From Clitopilus passeckerianus (lineage: Eukaryota; Basidiomycota; Agaricomycetes; Agaricales; Entolomataceae): a stretch of DNA of 64,000 nucleotides. Within the stretch, counting starts at the first letter, position 1, and every line of letters begins with the position of its first letter. This document shows positions 1-10,911 of the stretch, one piece after another. The stretch spans positions 1,116,001-1,180,000 of the forward strand of contig CALYLX010000150.1 of assembly GCA_944990035.1 (NCBI GenBank), given 5' to 3'. Position numbers and translations under genes: made by a program. The notes under the pieces were generated by a model. It was not told the origin of the DNA, did no database searches, and was given only the letters and a program-made list of their open reading frames with translations.

Positions 1-100
1 TGCAAGGCTGGGATGAATGCGGCTCACCAGCAGGCTTCCCCCATTTCACGTCCTTTGAGCTAGTACAGATCTCTCCGCCTCTTAATATCTCTGGAACCGG

Positions 101-108
101 TATAAAAA
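101..108 (+). promoter_or_regulatory. TATA-like element upstream of HOS2
   Basis: An A/T element reading tataaaaa lies 173 bases before the chosen deacetylase start at 281. Position and sequence fit a TATA box but nothing else supports it. The rest of 1-280 shows no coding signal. Confidence 0.35.
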
Positions 109-280
109 CGACTCTCTTACATCTACGGGCGACTTTAAGCACCGCTTATATTCTCTCCGGTTGGCTTAAAGATCCTCAGGAGCTGTCACAACATCCCTCT
201 CTTTACAGCGCTTTCTCTCGATTGATCTCTAATTTCGCGGTTCTATAAGCCTCGTTTTATCATCTCAAAAGCTTTTTTCT

Positions 281-2244
281 ATGGTTCGCACAAATCAATC
301 CTTTACCTTCTCGTCTTCTCCATACTTCTGCGATCGAGGCACGCATGGAACAGCTGAACCGATAACTGAACGAATCAATGTAAGTCAGCTCACGGGAACT
401 TGCACCAAGTCCAGAGACTGTCACAATTACTGACCAAACAACCTAAAGCCTCATTCTCGACCTGTTGTATCATATTACTCACCGAAAGGTGTTGGTGGAC
501 ACCATTATGGGGTACGAGTCCTTTCAACAGGAATGCATCACAAAAAACCAAACCTTGTAATAGGAACGGCATCCAATGAAACCGCATCGCCTCACTCTTA
601 CGAATGCCCTTGTCATGGGCTATGGCCTGGACAAGCAAATCCACCATATATATGACCCTCGGCCTGCCACTCAGGCCGAGCTCGAAATGTACCACGACCA
701 TGATTATATTGACTTCCTATCTCGGTTCGTAATTTCTAGTCTTGAATGCTACCATTCTAATTGACTCGTATTTGGTTAGGGTAACTCCTTCGAATCAAAA
801 CCAGGCACAAATGAGGCAACAAATAGATGCCTTCAACTGTGTCGAAGACTGCCCAATATTTTCGGATCTATATGACTTCTGCCGAATGTATGCAGGAGGA
901 TCTCTTGCTGGGGCACGTAAACTCTGTGCTGGGGCAACAGACATAGCCATCAACTGGTCTGGTGGGCTTCACCATGCTAAGAGGGGTGAGGCGAGTGGTT
1001 TCTGCTATGTGAATGACATTGTACTTGCAATACTTGAGCTATTGAGGTTAGTGAAGTTTAGACTTGCGTCCTTCAATCAAGTTTCACCCACAAAATCTTT
1101 CAGATATCATCCTAGGGTGCTTTATATCGACATAGATATCCACCATGGCGATGGTGTTGAGCTTGCCTTCTACCAAAGCAACCGCGTCATGACGGTATCG
1201 TTCCACAAATACACTGGAGAGTTCTTTCCAGGTACCGGAAAGCTAGACGACAATGGAAGCGGCGACGGTCGACATTTCTGTCTAAACGTGCCTCTTCAGG
1301 ACGGCATAGACGACGAAATGTACCTCAGCGTGTTCAAAACCGTCATCGACGACACAGTCACGACCTTTCGACCTTCCGCCATAGTTCTTCAATGCGGTGC
1401 GGACTCCCTCGGATGTGACCGACTGGGAGCTTTCAATCTATCCATCGCGGCTCATGGAGAGTGTGTCAACTTCGTACGGAAGTACAACGTCCCTCTTCTC
1501 GTCCTCGGAGGAGGAGGATACACGATCAAAAATGTTAGCCGATGCTGGACCTACGAAACCGCCGTCCTGGTGGGCGCTACAATACCGGATGAACTGCCCG
1601 CAACAGTATATGATTCATTCTTCGAGGACTCCCATTGGAAACTTCACCCTCCACTAACGGGCAAAGTCGAAAATCAGAATACGACAGCCTCGTTACAACG
1701 AATCACGATCAGTATACGAAATAAATTACGCTATCTTCAAGGTGCGCCCAGCGTGCAAATGCAGGAGATACCGCCCGACCTACAAGGCCTACTCGACGAC
1801 GAAGAGCGGTCACATCAAGAGAGGAGGGAGGACAGGAGTACGGCAACTGCTGGCGAGGAGCGAGAACAACGAGATGGACCTTCAGCGCCGAACGAGTTCT
1901 TTGATGGGGATAATGACAATGACCAGGAGGAACCTGTCGCGCCGCCCAGAACACCAGCATCAACGAAGACTCGAGGTATGAGTGGAAGAGGGAGAGGTAG
2001 TAAATCCAGAGGAAGAGGGGCTGGACGAGGTGCAAGCGTTTCTGCACCCGCTGCCTCTCGGGATGCTGATACGCCAGGAGAGGAATCAGCGACACCAAGG
2101 AGAGGTCGAGGAGGGAGACCCCGAGGCAGGGGAAGGCGTGGAAGGGGAGCCAAGGCTGGTGATAAGGAGAACAGTAACCCGGTGAATGACCAGGATGCAG
2201 GTTCGCCTCCTGGTTCTCCACCCGATGTGAATATGGAGGATTAA
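281..2244 (+). CDS. HOS2: Class I histone deacetylase, HOS2/HDAC3 type
   Basis: Zn-dependent lysine deacetylase acting on histone tails in the nucleus; HOS2 orthologues are catalytic subunits of Set3/SMRT-type complexes. Exons: 281-379, 449-511, 564-724, 780-1046, 1104-2244 (576 residues). The arginase-like fold runs from [14 protein letters not shown] through [10 protein letters not shown], the charge-relay block [18 protein letters not shown], the metal site [11 protein letters not shown], and [13 protein letters not shown] and [10 protein letters not shown]. The order APSVQ then [13 protein letters not shown] near residues 450-500 resembles HDAC3/HOS2 rather than RPD3. The start at 281 gives 33 residues before the first intron and keeps every junction in frame. 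Anything odd: the last 90 or so residues form an Arg-Gly-rich tail (RGRG repeats) ending in an acidic patch, which the yeast enzyme lacks as far as I recall. The RPD3 alternative is less likely. Confidence 0.9.
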
Positions 2245-3631
2245 TGGCTGTGAAAACGCTCAATCTTGGGCGTTATGGAGTAAAACTCTAATTTGAATGG
2301 TGTAATGTGGTTCGAAACGTGGTTCGACCGTTCATATATTGTGGTGGTGTAAGTTACTTTACATTATGGTATTGATTAATGGTACAATCTAAATTGCGAT
2401 AGGCACTTCCAGAGACCGGGCCACCACTGGCAAACTTATTCTTCCCCATGCCGTTTTTGTCGGATCGGGTTCATGATAAGAGTAACTGCGGTGGTACCGA
2501 TGAGCGCCCGGCTGCAAGTAACACCAGACGTGGGCCAGAGATCAAGAGCGATAAAAGGCTATGATAACCCCGGTATTCAAACCAAGAGAGAGCAGAGGAG
2601 AGTCAAGGCGGCGTAGGGGCATCGATGGGCCAATATCAAGGAAAATTCGATTTTGCACGGGGTTGACATTCTCTTTCCATCATATCCATAATTTATGCTT
2701 CTTCTGTATCCCATGTGGATCGCACGGAGGCGCACCTAATTGCGGGAAGAATATCCAAGCATCAAATAGCCGAATGGGAGGAATCACTAAACAGAGGGCC
2801 ACTGACTGGACGAGGAGAAATGATATTTATGGAAAGCTAGTATTATACAATAGTCAGGAAGATATTTGTGAAGAAGTGCAAAGACCTAAGCCAGTTATTC
2901 CCCAAGGCTTTTGAGAGGACTACGCTGGTAGCAACAAGCGAATTGCGCCACCCGACATCGGCAAAACTCCAGGGACGGCAAAGCTTTCGTTTTCATGTTC
3001 ACTTGCAGGGTTAGTTATTGTATTGCTGCCCGTCGTCGAAGGGCTAGAATTTGAGCAACAGTAGAATGACGAAGGAAATTGCCTGTGGCGAAAGTCAGTG
3101 ATAGTGATAGCATCTTCTCAGAAAGGATACTCTGTCAATAAGAGCAAGCTCAACCAAAGACATATAAATATAGCCATCCTTCCCCTCGAACGATCATGAC
3201 CTTGAATATAACAGCTAGCAGCGACACCTACAATCTCCAGGCATCAATGTGGTCTTCGGGCCCCTGCTTGGATCTCCGGGACCTCAGCTGAAATACTTCC
3301 TCCATCATTGAGGCTTGACCGCTTGTATTACTTAAGGCAACTACTTGAACTTCCCAATGACATCCCAGCAGCGAAGAGGTGCTTTGAACGCTCGTAGAAT
3401 AATATGGATACAGTGCAGAATACATGGTACAAAGAAAGTGAAAGAAAAAATAAAAGGTAAATGATGGTGGTCATTTGCCAGCTTGGCGACTCATAGTAAT
3501 CCTGGCGACGCTGGAAATGGTGGGAAGTGGAAATGGATGGGCGGCCTTCTCTGGCGTGTCCACGCTTTACGAAGCCTTCTATCGGACGCCCCTTGTCTCC
3601 GCTGCTTCGTCGAATCCGGGTCATCTAGCTG
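2245..3631. other. Intergenic, no gene seen
   Basis: Space between the 3' ends of the convergent HOS2 and small membrane protein genes. A 117-codon open frame at 2561-2914 on the plus strand has no recognisable domain, splice context or codon pattern, and is left out. Confidence 0.5.
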
Positions 3632-4235
3632 TTACGACCCCCTACTCTCTAACCCCCGCCAAATTGCAATGCCCAGGATGAGACCAAAACAAATTGCAAT
3701 CCCAACGGCGGTTAAACACCTCCTTGCCCACTTCTGCTCAGCTGTGGCCCTTCTAACAGCCAGATCACTGGTCTTGCCATAAACTCCACCCTCTGAGTCA
3801 CCACAAGGCAACGATGTTGAGGGCACCAACAAAAGGAATGCACCCGCGAGCCACACCAGTGGAAAGACTGGAGATGGCCGCGTCAGAGCCTCTCAATATA
3901 TTATGGTGCAAAGTAGATGACATACCGAAGCCTATCCAGAACAGATACCATGCCAGGGTTCTGGGCTCCGGGCCAACATCACCCTCCTCACCCAAGTTAG
4001 TCTGGCTATACGCGAGCGGAGGAAGGTCGTCTGCAGAAGCTTCAGCTGTGGCCTGCAGCCTTGATTTCGACTTCTCGAGATTCAGTGTCGACGATGACAA
4101 TGGTCCCTTTCCTCGGCCAAGTGTGACGGTGCTGCCTGTCCTTACAGAACCTGAGCTCCCGACCAGACTACGAGTCGACATCATGGCTGGTAGCTGAACG
4201 GCCATGGGGAAGGTTGGTGGAGCAAAGGCAGCCAT
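3632..4235 (-). CDS. Small integral membrane protein, fungal conserved, unknown function
   Basis: Two exons, 4235-3926 and 3867-3632, joined by a 58-base GT-AG intron, give 181 residues. Residues 1-85 are Ser/Thr/Pro-rich and probably cytosolic. Then come two hydrophobic segments: YLFWIGFVFPLVWLAGAF at about 100-120, spanning the exon junction, and a second near the C-terminus after a basic KWARRCL stretch. This arrangement, with a Tyr/Phe-rich first helix and a WARRC-type linker, matches a family of short membrane proteins common in basidiomycetes that has no assigned role; this is recall of the pattern, not a search. The ATG at 4235 is the first in-frame one. An upstream ATG at 4399 would need a splice donor that I cannot find. 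Confidence 0.65.
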
Positions 4236-5087
4236 AGTAATAGTCCCTGCAGAGGTGGAGGGAGAGAAGGTATAAGAATTGGGATCGCCTTCTCGAGAAG
4301 CGAACACCCTTTAAAATAGATGCCAATTGTTCTCATTAGCTTCATCTCAGCTCCATCATCAAGGGAAAAGCCAACGATGTCAATGAAACGCTGCGCCATG
4401 GAACGATTCCTACCGAGAAAGGGAATTATGAATGGGCATCACGGCGCCGTGGACGACCGTGTACGGCTTTGAGGAGCAGCGATGAATAGCGTTTCGAAGG
4501 ATCTATTGGGCGCATCAACACTTTCGATCGATTGTAACAGGTGGCAGTGAGTTCGATCTGGGGTTTCTACCCCAGGCCATGCCTCGTTACCGTGACTGGC
4601 CCAACCTGCCTTCTACTTCTTCTACTTGGAGGGGACTGGACTACACAAATGGGACTCAGAAGGGAAAAGACAGGAGTGTGTTGACGATCCGCAGAAGTAG
4701 CATCAAGAAGGCTCAGAAGCATCTAGAACGCCTCAGCCGACAAGGCGTGGCGTCACGCACCAACTGAGTTGAAACAGGTCTGCGATAATAGGGCCCGTTA
4801 ACATAGATTCGGTTAACGAATGAATCGAGTAAACGACTTGCACAAGGTGTCAGATATCTTGAACGAGGTTTTGCAGGGCTCAGGGCCATTTCTCCCATTG
4901 TTCTTTGTGCAGGAGACTGAGGATTGGAAGACAAATGTAAGAACCTATGATTTCCAACTGTGGATTGCCCCTTGCGATATCTTTCCTTGCGCGGCCTCGG
5001 ACAAACGCTTCTCGGAGACTGAGAGCCTGTAGTGAGCTGCGGTCAAATTTATAATGGTGTGTTATACATAATAAGATTATTCGACTT
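4236..5087. other. Intergenic, no gene seen
   Basis: Lies between the membrane protein start and the 3' end of the first P450. Short open frames (for example 4579-4767) lack any recognisable feature. Confidence 0.5.
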
Positions 5088-7306
5088 CTATTTCCTCGCT
5101 GAGAGAACAACTGGAAGTTTACCCTTCGCCATCACGAAGTAGTCGTTGATGCTTTCTTCGTACGACCGCGGAATGAACCCGTCCTGGAACTTGAACTCAT
5201 ACTTCTGCATGACGGAGCAGACTACCATCCTCATCTCCATCCAGGCGAAATTCTTGCCCACACAATTCGACGGCCCGAAGGAGAATGGAATGAAAGCATC
5301 GTGGTTGAGGATAAACTGGGATTGGTCCTTGAACAACGCCGGCTCCAGTTCGAGTCGGTCCTTCTCGCTTAACCACCTTTCTGGGAGGTATGTATCAGGG
5401 GCTGGAGAGAAACATCTCGGGTCGCGGTGGAGACTGTAGAAGTGGACGAATGCAGTGGATCCTTTGGGGAGAACACTGAAGAGATAGTCAACCTGGTGCC
5501 CAAAGTAGAAGGAGTAGAAGGAGCGATATGCTTACTTGGGGCCAATCATCGTTGTCGATGGAGCATACCTTTGAGAGCCGCTTAGTACGGGTGGACACAG
5601 GCGGAGGGTCTCATTTCTGTGTCAATAGATGTAAGTTGTTATAACGGGTACCCAGAATCGAGGAGACGAACATGACGGCATTCAGATATGGCATGTGGGC
5701 GTGTTTGGTGTAGTTCTGTACATCGTCTCCTAATCCATCGATTTCGGCCTGGAGTCGTTTGTAGACCTTCGGGTTGGTCAAGAGGAAGAAGAACAAGGTA
5801 GTCATGACACTCGAGGTCGTGTCAGAACCAGCGACAATCGCAAGGCCGCCTTCGGAAGACATTAGCCATAACCATCTAGGAGAAGAAGGATGATTTACCA
5901 TCGCTGACGATTTGCTCCATAGATGGAGGCTCGCTGGAAAGGCCGTCTTCGTCGATCTGTGTGAAAATTAGCGTTGGCCTGGAAGCTCGTGGACATACTC
6001 ACCAAATGATGGAAAAGGTCCTTGTGTGGCGATCCGTGAAGTTTCCTGTTCATAGCACGGTTCTTCGCATAGTTCTGGAATTTCTTGAGGTCGCCAACCA
6101 AAGCTGGCACCATGTTACTCAATCTGAGTATCATATTGCCGAGCCATGGGATATGACTCATGAAAAGTGCAATCCTGAGATAACAAAGTCAGCCACCTGT
6201 GGGACCCAAAACGTATAAGGAGATAAATACTCTTGAGCCGACTCTATCTGGTGCCATATCCCGTCTTTATCACCCTCTCGCATCATTTCTGTACCACCGC
6301 CAAATCTGTTCAACGTCTAGATGAGCTGGAGAACCATGCACGAGTGATACCACCTACGCGAAATCGCCCATCATGTCGTATCTAGAGTGGATTTAAGTCG
6401 CAATTTGAAAATGAGGTAATAGGTGAACGTACGTGAAGTAAGAAAACCAGGTCATTATATCCAAAGGTCCCTTCTGATTTCCCAGGTGCTCTACAAGCTG
6501 AGCAACTCTCTCGGAGATCATAGGTTCGTAGTCTTTGAGCGCTGTGGTGTTGAAAGCCCGAGTCCAAGGGCGGCGGCGTTGAGTGTGCTCCATCTTGTCT
6601 GATAGGGCGATAAGAGGAGGGATTGGGTCTTCCGGCGGCAGCCTGCCATCCCAGACTGAAGGCAATAACTGATCAGGTTGTTGAACATGTAGGAAACAGA
6701 ATACGCCTTACACGGTCCTTTGGGCAACCCGTTTGCCCCCATCAGGTCTTTCACAGTGTTTACATTCCGGAAGGACAGTTCGTTTGGACCTAGTAAATGG
6801 ACTAAGTACAGAATGGAAGAAGTAACCAGTTGGAGACTCACCATTCCTGACAACGTCGCCGTACTGCTGGTGAAGAGCATAGTAATACTTATGCTGTTTT
6901 CCTTTCAAAGACTGGTACGCAAGCGGGATCCTCGAAATACGGTTTATGATAGGTCCGGGATACCTCGCGAGGGGATGCCAAGGAGACAGGCGATAGATCA
7001 ATATCGAGGTCAGCAGAGTTCCCAAGAACACGCTGAAGCTGAGAGCCAGAGAAACCGGAACAGAAGTCCCATGCTGGATGAAGAGAGTTCCTAAGCCCCC
7101 CGGCACGGCTCCTAGAAGAACTGTGAGGTGCAAGGGCTTGTGCGTCTCGGTGCGGTTGAAGATCAAGTGCGTCACCTTTTTACCAGCTTGTCAGCTTTCA
7201 AATTAACCGAATGCGTGTTGAAGTAACTCACCAAACCAGCACCAGCGACGACGAGTAGAGAGTCTCGATAGGAAAGAGGAGGCACAAGTTCGATCAGTGG
7301 CTCCAT
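5088..7306 (-). CDS. Cytochrome P450 monooxygenase A
   Basis: Haem-thiolate monooxygenase, presumably ER-anchored and fed by P450 reductase; substrate unknown. Eleven exons give about 560 residues, normal for the family. In order: short MEPLIEL leader, hydrophobic anchor helices in exon 2, Pro-rich hinge HPLARYPGP, I-helix AGSDTTSS, K-helix ETLR, PERW, and the haem loop FSFGPSNCVGKNFA with the Cys ligand. All junctions keep frame and no internal stop was found. The start at 7306 is supported by a TATA-like element 44 bases upstream and by the matching position in the two neighbours. It is the downstream member of a same-strand tandem trio and looks closest to P450 B. The CYP family was not assigned. 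Confidence 0.88.
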
Positions 7307-7349
7307 GGCTTGTGTTGTGATACTGAGCCGAAGAGTGTCAAACCCATTC

Positions 7350-7357
7350 TTTATATA
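7350..7357 (-). promoter_or_regulatory. TATA-like element, P450 A
   Basis: Reads tatataaa on the minus strand, 44 bases before the P450 A start. Comparable elements lie about 40 bases before P450 B (10381-10386, tatatg) and P450 C (13168-13175, tatataaa). The repeated spacing makes a core promoter role likely. Confidence 0.5.
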
Positions 7358-7530
7358 GTTTTGTCGCGTTTCGACTCATGTCTCGGGATGGAGAAGAACC
7401 CCACCTTGATCGGACAGGGTACATCCATGACCGAATTGCTGCGACTAATCTACCCCAAGCATTGAATGAATGGAAGGATTCTCGGAGACTCTCGGATATG
7501 CGACGCTTGCGAGTGGATTTGCTTCCGGCG

Positions 7531-7589
7531 CTGACTGGGAAGCTCCCTGTCAATCGTCAGGCGTTTTACAGAAGACGGCGATCCGGATG
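7531..7589 (-). promoter_or_regulatory. Upstream block shared by P450 A and B
   Basis: Plus-strand ctgactgggaag at 7531-7542 recurs exactly at 10576-10587. In both places a related string of the form caga.ga.ggc.at.cggatg follows. The blocks sit about 225-285 bases before each P450 ATG. Either a retained regulatory site or a remnant of the tandem duplication. Confidence 0.4.
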
Positions 7590-8144
7590 AAAAGAGGATA
7601 ATCGAGCAGGCAATTTTTGTCATCCGATTAGCCATTCCTCCAGCGAAACAGCGGCCCAACCGCGGCCACTATCTGTGGAGATATCTCCACAGACTACAGT
7701 TGCGACTGTGCCGCAACACGACTCCCAGTATGGTGGAGGAAGTTGGTCAAGAGGCTTACTCAGCGCATTGACTCCCGACCACAAGCTCCTTCTTGCTTGG
7801 CTGGCGGGCATGAATTGACCGTTTCTCAGGAGCTCTGACAATCCCAAGCCGAAGACGCACACATGCCACCACCGGCCAGGCATGGTGGTATCTCACACCA
7901 TCAAATATAAAAACGAGGTATTTTTACGGAGTGCGCGACGACGCTCAGTGGGCAATCCCTCAAAACAGCTTGGTCAAAATTATTAAATATAGTAATGCAA
8001 GTTCTACGACTAGGCTTGAAGCTATAACTGAAGCTTGGGTATATACCGCTATCCGGGCATCACTTCAGGACAGCTGGGATTCAGAATCATCCCGGGATCA
8101 GGGAAACCTTCCTGAAACCGATTATGCCAGTGCTTGTTCTATTT

Positions 8145-10341
8145 CTATTTCCTCGCCGAGAGAACAACCGGCAGACGGCCCTTGCCCATTACAAAGTAGT
8201 CCTTGATGCTTTCCTCGTACGACCTCGGAATGAATCCCTCCTGGAATCTGAATTCGTATTTCTGCATGACCGAGCAGACCACCATCCTCATCTCCATCCA
8301 GGCGAAATTCTTTCCTACGCAGTTCGATGGTCCAGTGGAGAATGGAACGAAGGCGTCCTGGTCAAGGATGAACTGGGACCGGTCCTTGAACATCGCAGGC
8401 TCAAGGTTGAGCCGATCTTTCTCGCTCAGCCACCGTTCTGGGATGAATGCATCCGGGGCGGGAGAGAAGTTTCGCGGGTCGCGGTGAAGACTGTAGAAGT
8501 GGACAAATGCAGACGTTCCTTTGGGAACAATGCTAGAGATGTGGTCAGCCTACGCACTATGACAAGAGAGAGTCAAGCTTACTTTGGACCTATCATTGTC
8601 GTTGACGTAGCCAACCTCTGAGAACCGCTGAGGACAGGAGGACACAAACGGAGTGTCTCATTGCTATACCCATCAACATTAGTTGTAATACAATATCTTC
8701 TGGGGGCAGAAAACGAACATGACGGCAGTCAGATAGGGCATGTTAGCCTGTTTGGTATAGTTCTTGAAGTCGTCTCCCAATTCATCAACTTCGGCCTGGA
8801 GTCGCTTGTATGTCTTGGGGTTGCTTAAGAGGAAGAAGAACAACGTAGTGAGGACGCTGGAAGTCGTATCTGAACCAGCAACGATCGCCAGGATACCTTG
8901 AGCAGGCGTCAGCCAAGAGAACTCGCGGGAGAAAACTGACTGACCGTCGCTGATGATTTGTGCCATAGGCGGAGCCTCGTCGAGGATGCCATCTTCGTCA
9001 ATCTAGGATGGGAGGTCATTATTAGTCTAGCTGGTCCGCGACTGAACTCACGAGATGGTGGAAGAGGTCTTTATACTGCGATCCGTGAAGTTTCCTTTTT
9101 TCAACTCGGACCCTCGCGTACGTATGGAATTTCTTGAGCTGGCTGGCCAAGGCTGGCAATCTAAATATTATGCTGCCTAACCATGGGACATGGCTCATGA
9201 AAAGTGCATTCCTAAAATATCACGGTCAGCTCATCGTCAGGTTCGACAAATGAAGAGAATACGTACTTTGAACCATGTTCTATCTGTCTCCATAAACCAT
9301 CGATATCGCCATCTCGCATCATTTCTGTGCCTCCACCGAAGCTGATATAATCTGTGAGTTACAGAACCCTGAGCAGACAGGACCACGTACGCGAAGTCTC
9401 CCATCATGTCATAACTAGCATGCAAATGAGTGTTGGAATAAAGGTAAAACGGACGAGACGTACGTGAAGTAGGAAAACCACATCGTTATATCTAAAGGTC
9501 CTTTCTGATTTCCAAGATGTTCTACGAGCTGAGCAACCCTCTCGGAGATCATAGGTTCATAATCCTTGAGCCCAGCAGTACTGAAAGCCCGAGTCCATGG
9601 GCGGCGCCGACGAGTGTGTTCCATCTTATCTTGTAGGCCAATTAGAGAAGGAGCTCGCCCATCTCGTGGCATTCGGCCTTCCCAAACTGAGTGTAAAGAC
9701 ATTGTCAGAATACTGGATAGTTGAGGAAGGGATAAAGCTTTACAAGGTCCTTTGGGCAATCCATTTGGTCCCATCAGGTCTTTAACGGTGTCTACATTCC
9801 GAAAAGACAATTGTTTGGACCTGATGATATCGTCAATATAGAGCAGAAGTGGTCAACTACTAGGTAGAACACTGACCCATCCTGACAACATCCCCGTACT
9901 TCTGATGGAGGGAATAGTAGAATTCATGTTGTTTCCCTTTCAGAGACATAAACGCGAGCGGGAACCTCGATAGGCGGCTTATGACAGGTCCAGGATATCT
10001 TGCAAGAGGATGCCAAGGAGATAGACGATAGATCAAAATTGAAGTGAGCAAGGTTCCCCAATAGAGGAAGCAGCTGAGAAGCAGAGAAAGTGGAACACAA
10101 GCGGCATGCTTGGTAAAGAGAGTTCCTAAGCCTGCTGGCACGACTCCTAGAAGAACTATGAGGTGTAGGGGTTGTTTCGTTTCCGTGCTGTTGAAAATCA
10201 AGTGCGTCACCTTTAGACACCTATCAGCCTTCAGCCCACTAGAACGTATCCCAATTGACCCACCAAACCCGCACCGACGACCGCTAACAGAGAATCCCGG
10301 TAGGAAAGAGAAGGGAATTGCTTGATTGATGATGAATCCAT
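8145..10341 (-). CDS. Cytochrome P450 monooxygenase B, one-base frameshift
   Basis: Close paralogue of P450 A with the same 11-exon plan. It retains the hinge HPLARYPGP, AGSDTTSS, ETLR, PERW and haem loop FSTGPSNCVGKNFAW. The leader MDSSSIKQFPSLSYRDSLL starts at 10341. In exon 3, where A and C read GPNELSF, one base is missing next to position 9812, so the frame runs into a stop within a few codons. No alternative donor or acceptor that I could find restores the frame. All other exons are open and all other junctions are in phase. This is therefore either a very young pseudogene or a consensus error. If the missing base is an error, the gene would encode a full-length enzyme. Confidence 0.8.
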
Positions 10342-10911
10342 GGGTCGCAGGGCTCTCTCGATGCCGTCAAACCAGAGGTTCATATAGCCTTATCGCGTTT
10401 CTCCCAGTTCTTGAGATGGAACCCTAATATTAGACTGCGCTAGGTTTTCGTGTGAGGTTTCTCCAACCCACCCCAAGGCAACAGCCTAAACTAGCTGTGA
10501 TCAGACAAGTGCATCAGAATAACTGGATTGAAGCTCCCTGCCGGGGAATGACATTGACAAACAGCCTTCCATCCGCTGACTGGGAAGTTCTGTGATCAGA
10601 GGATGGCAATTCGGATGTGTGATGGAAGTGTGAGAGCCTGGAGCGGCATCTGGGCCTGAATTTGTGAGTGTTTATGTGTTTACGGTAGCCATCCTCATTC
10701 TCATCCTCAAGGGATCTAAGAAAGCTGCGGTACGAATAGATAGGCCGAGAAATCGGTCGAGCTACGGGAAGGGATTCACTCGGAAGGCATGTCACCACGA
10801 GAGCTACGTCAAAAGAGCGGTCAAGTTTAGGTAGATTAGTAACCCTTCGTGTGCTACTCATATGCAAATGGTACTCTAGGTTAAGCATGGCAGACTGATA
10901 GAAATATACAG
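10342..10911. other. Intergenic between P450 B and C
   Basis: Promoter region of P450 B, with the shared block at 10576-10616 and a TATA-like element at 10381-10386. A 124-codon minus-strand open frame at 10514-10888 has no recognisable features and overlaps the shared block. Confidence 0.5.
10576..10616 (-). promoter_or_regulatory. Upstream block of P450 B, copy of the P450 A block
   Basis: Second copy of the block described at 7531-7589, at nearly the same distance from its gene start. No copy was found upstream of P450 C. Confidence 0.4.

Larger units (their letters stand above)
7307..8144. other. Intergenic between P450 A and B
   Basis: Promoter region of P450 A and 3' flank of P450 B. 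Apart from the TATA-like element and the block at 7531-7589 shared with the P450 B promoter, nothing recognisable. Several open frames here are short and featureless. Confidence 0.5.

Noticed and set aside
1709..2263. Long minus-strand frames opposite the HOS2 tail
   Set aside because: The Arg-Gly codons of the deacetylase tail create open frames on the other strand; no independent signal.
2561..2914. 117-codon open frame on the plus strand
   Set aside because: No domain, no splice or start context, lies in the 3' gap of two convergent genes.
4535..4580. tRNA-like string with gttcgatc resembling a B box
   Set aside because: No A box and no foldable cloverleaf at the expected distance.
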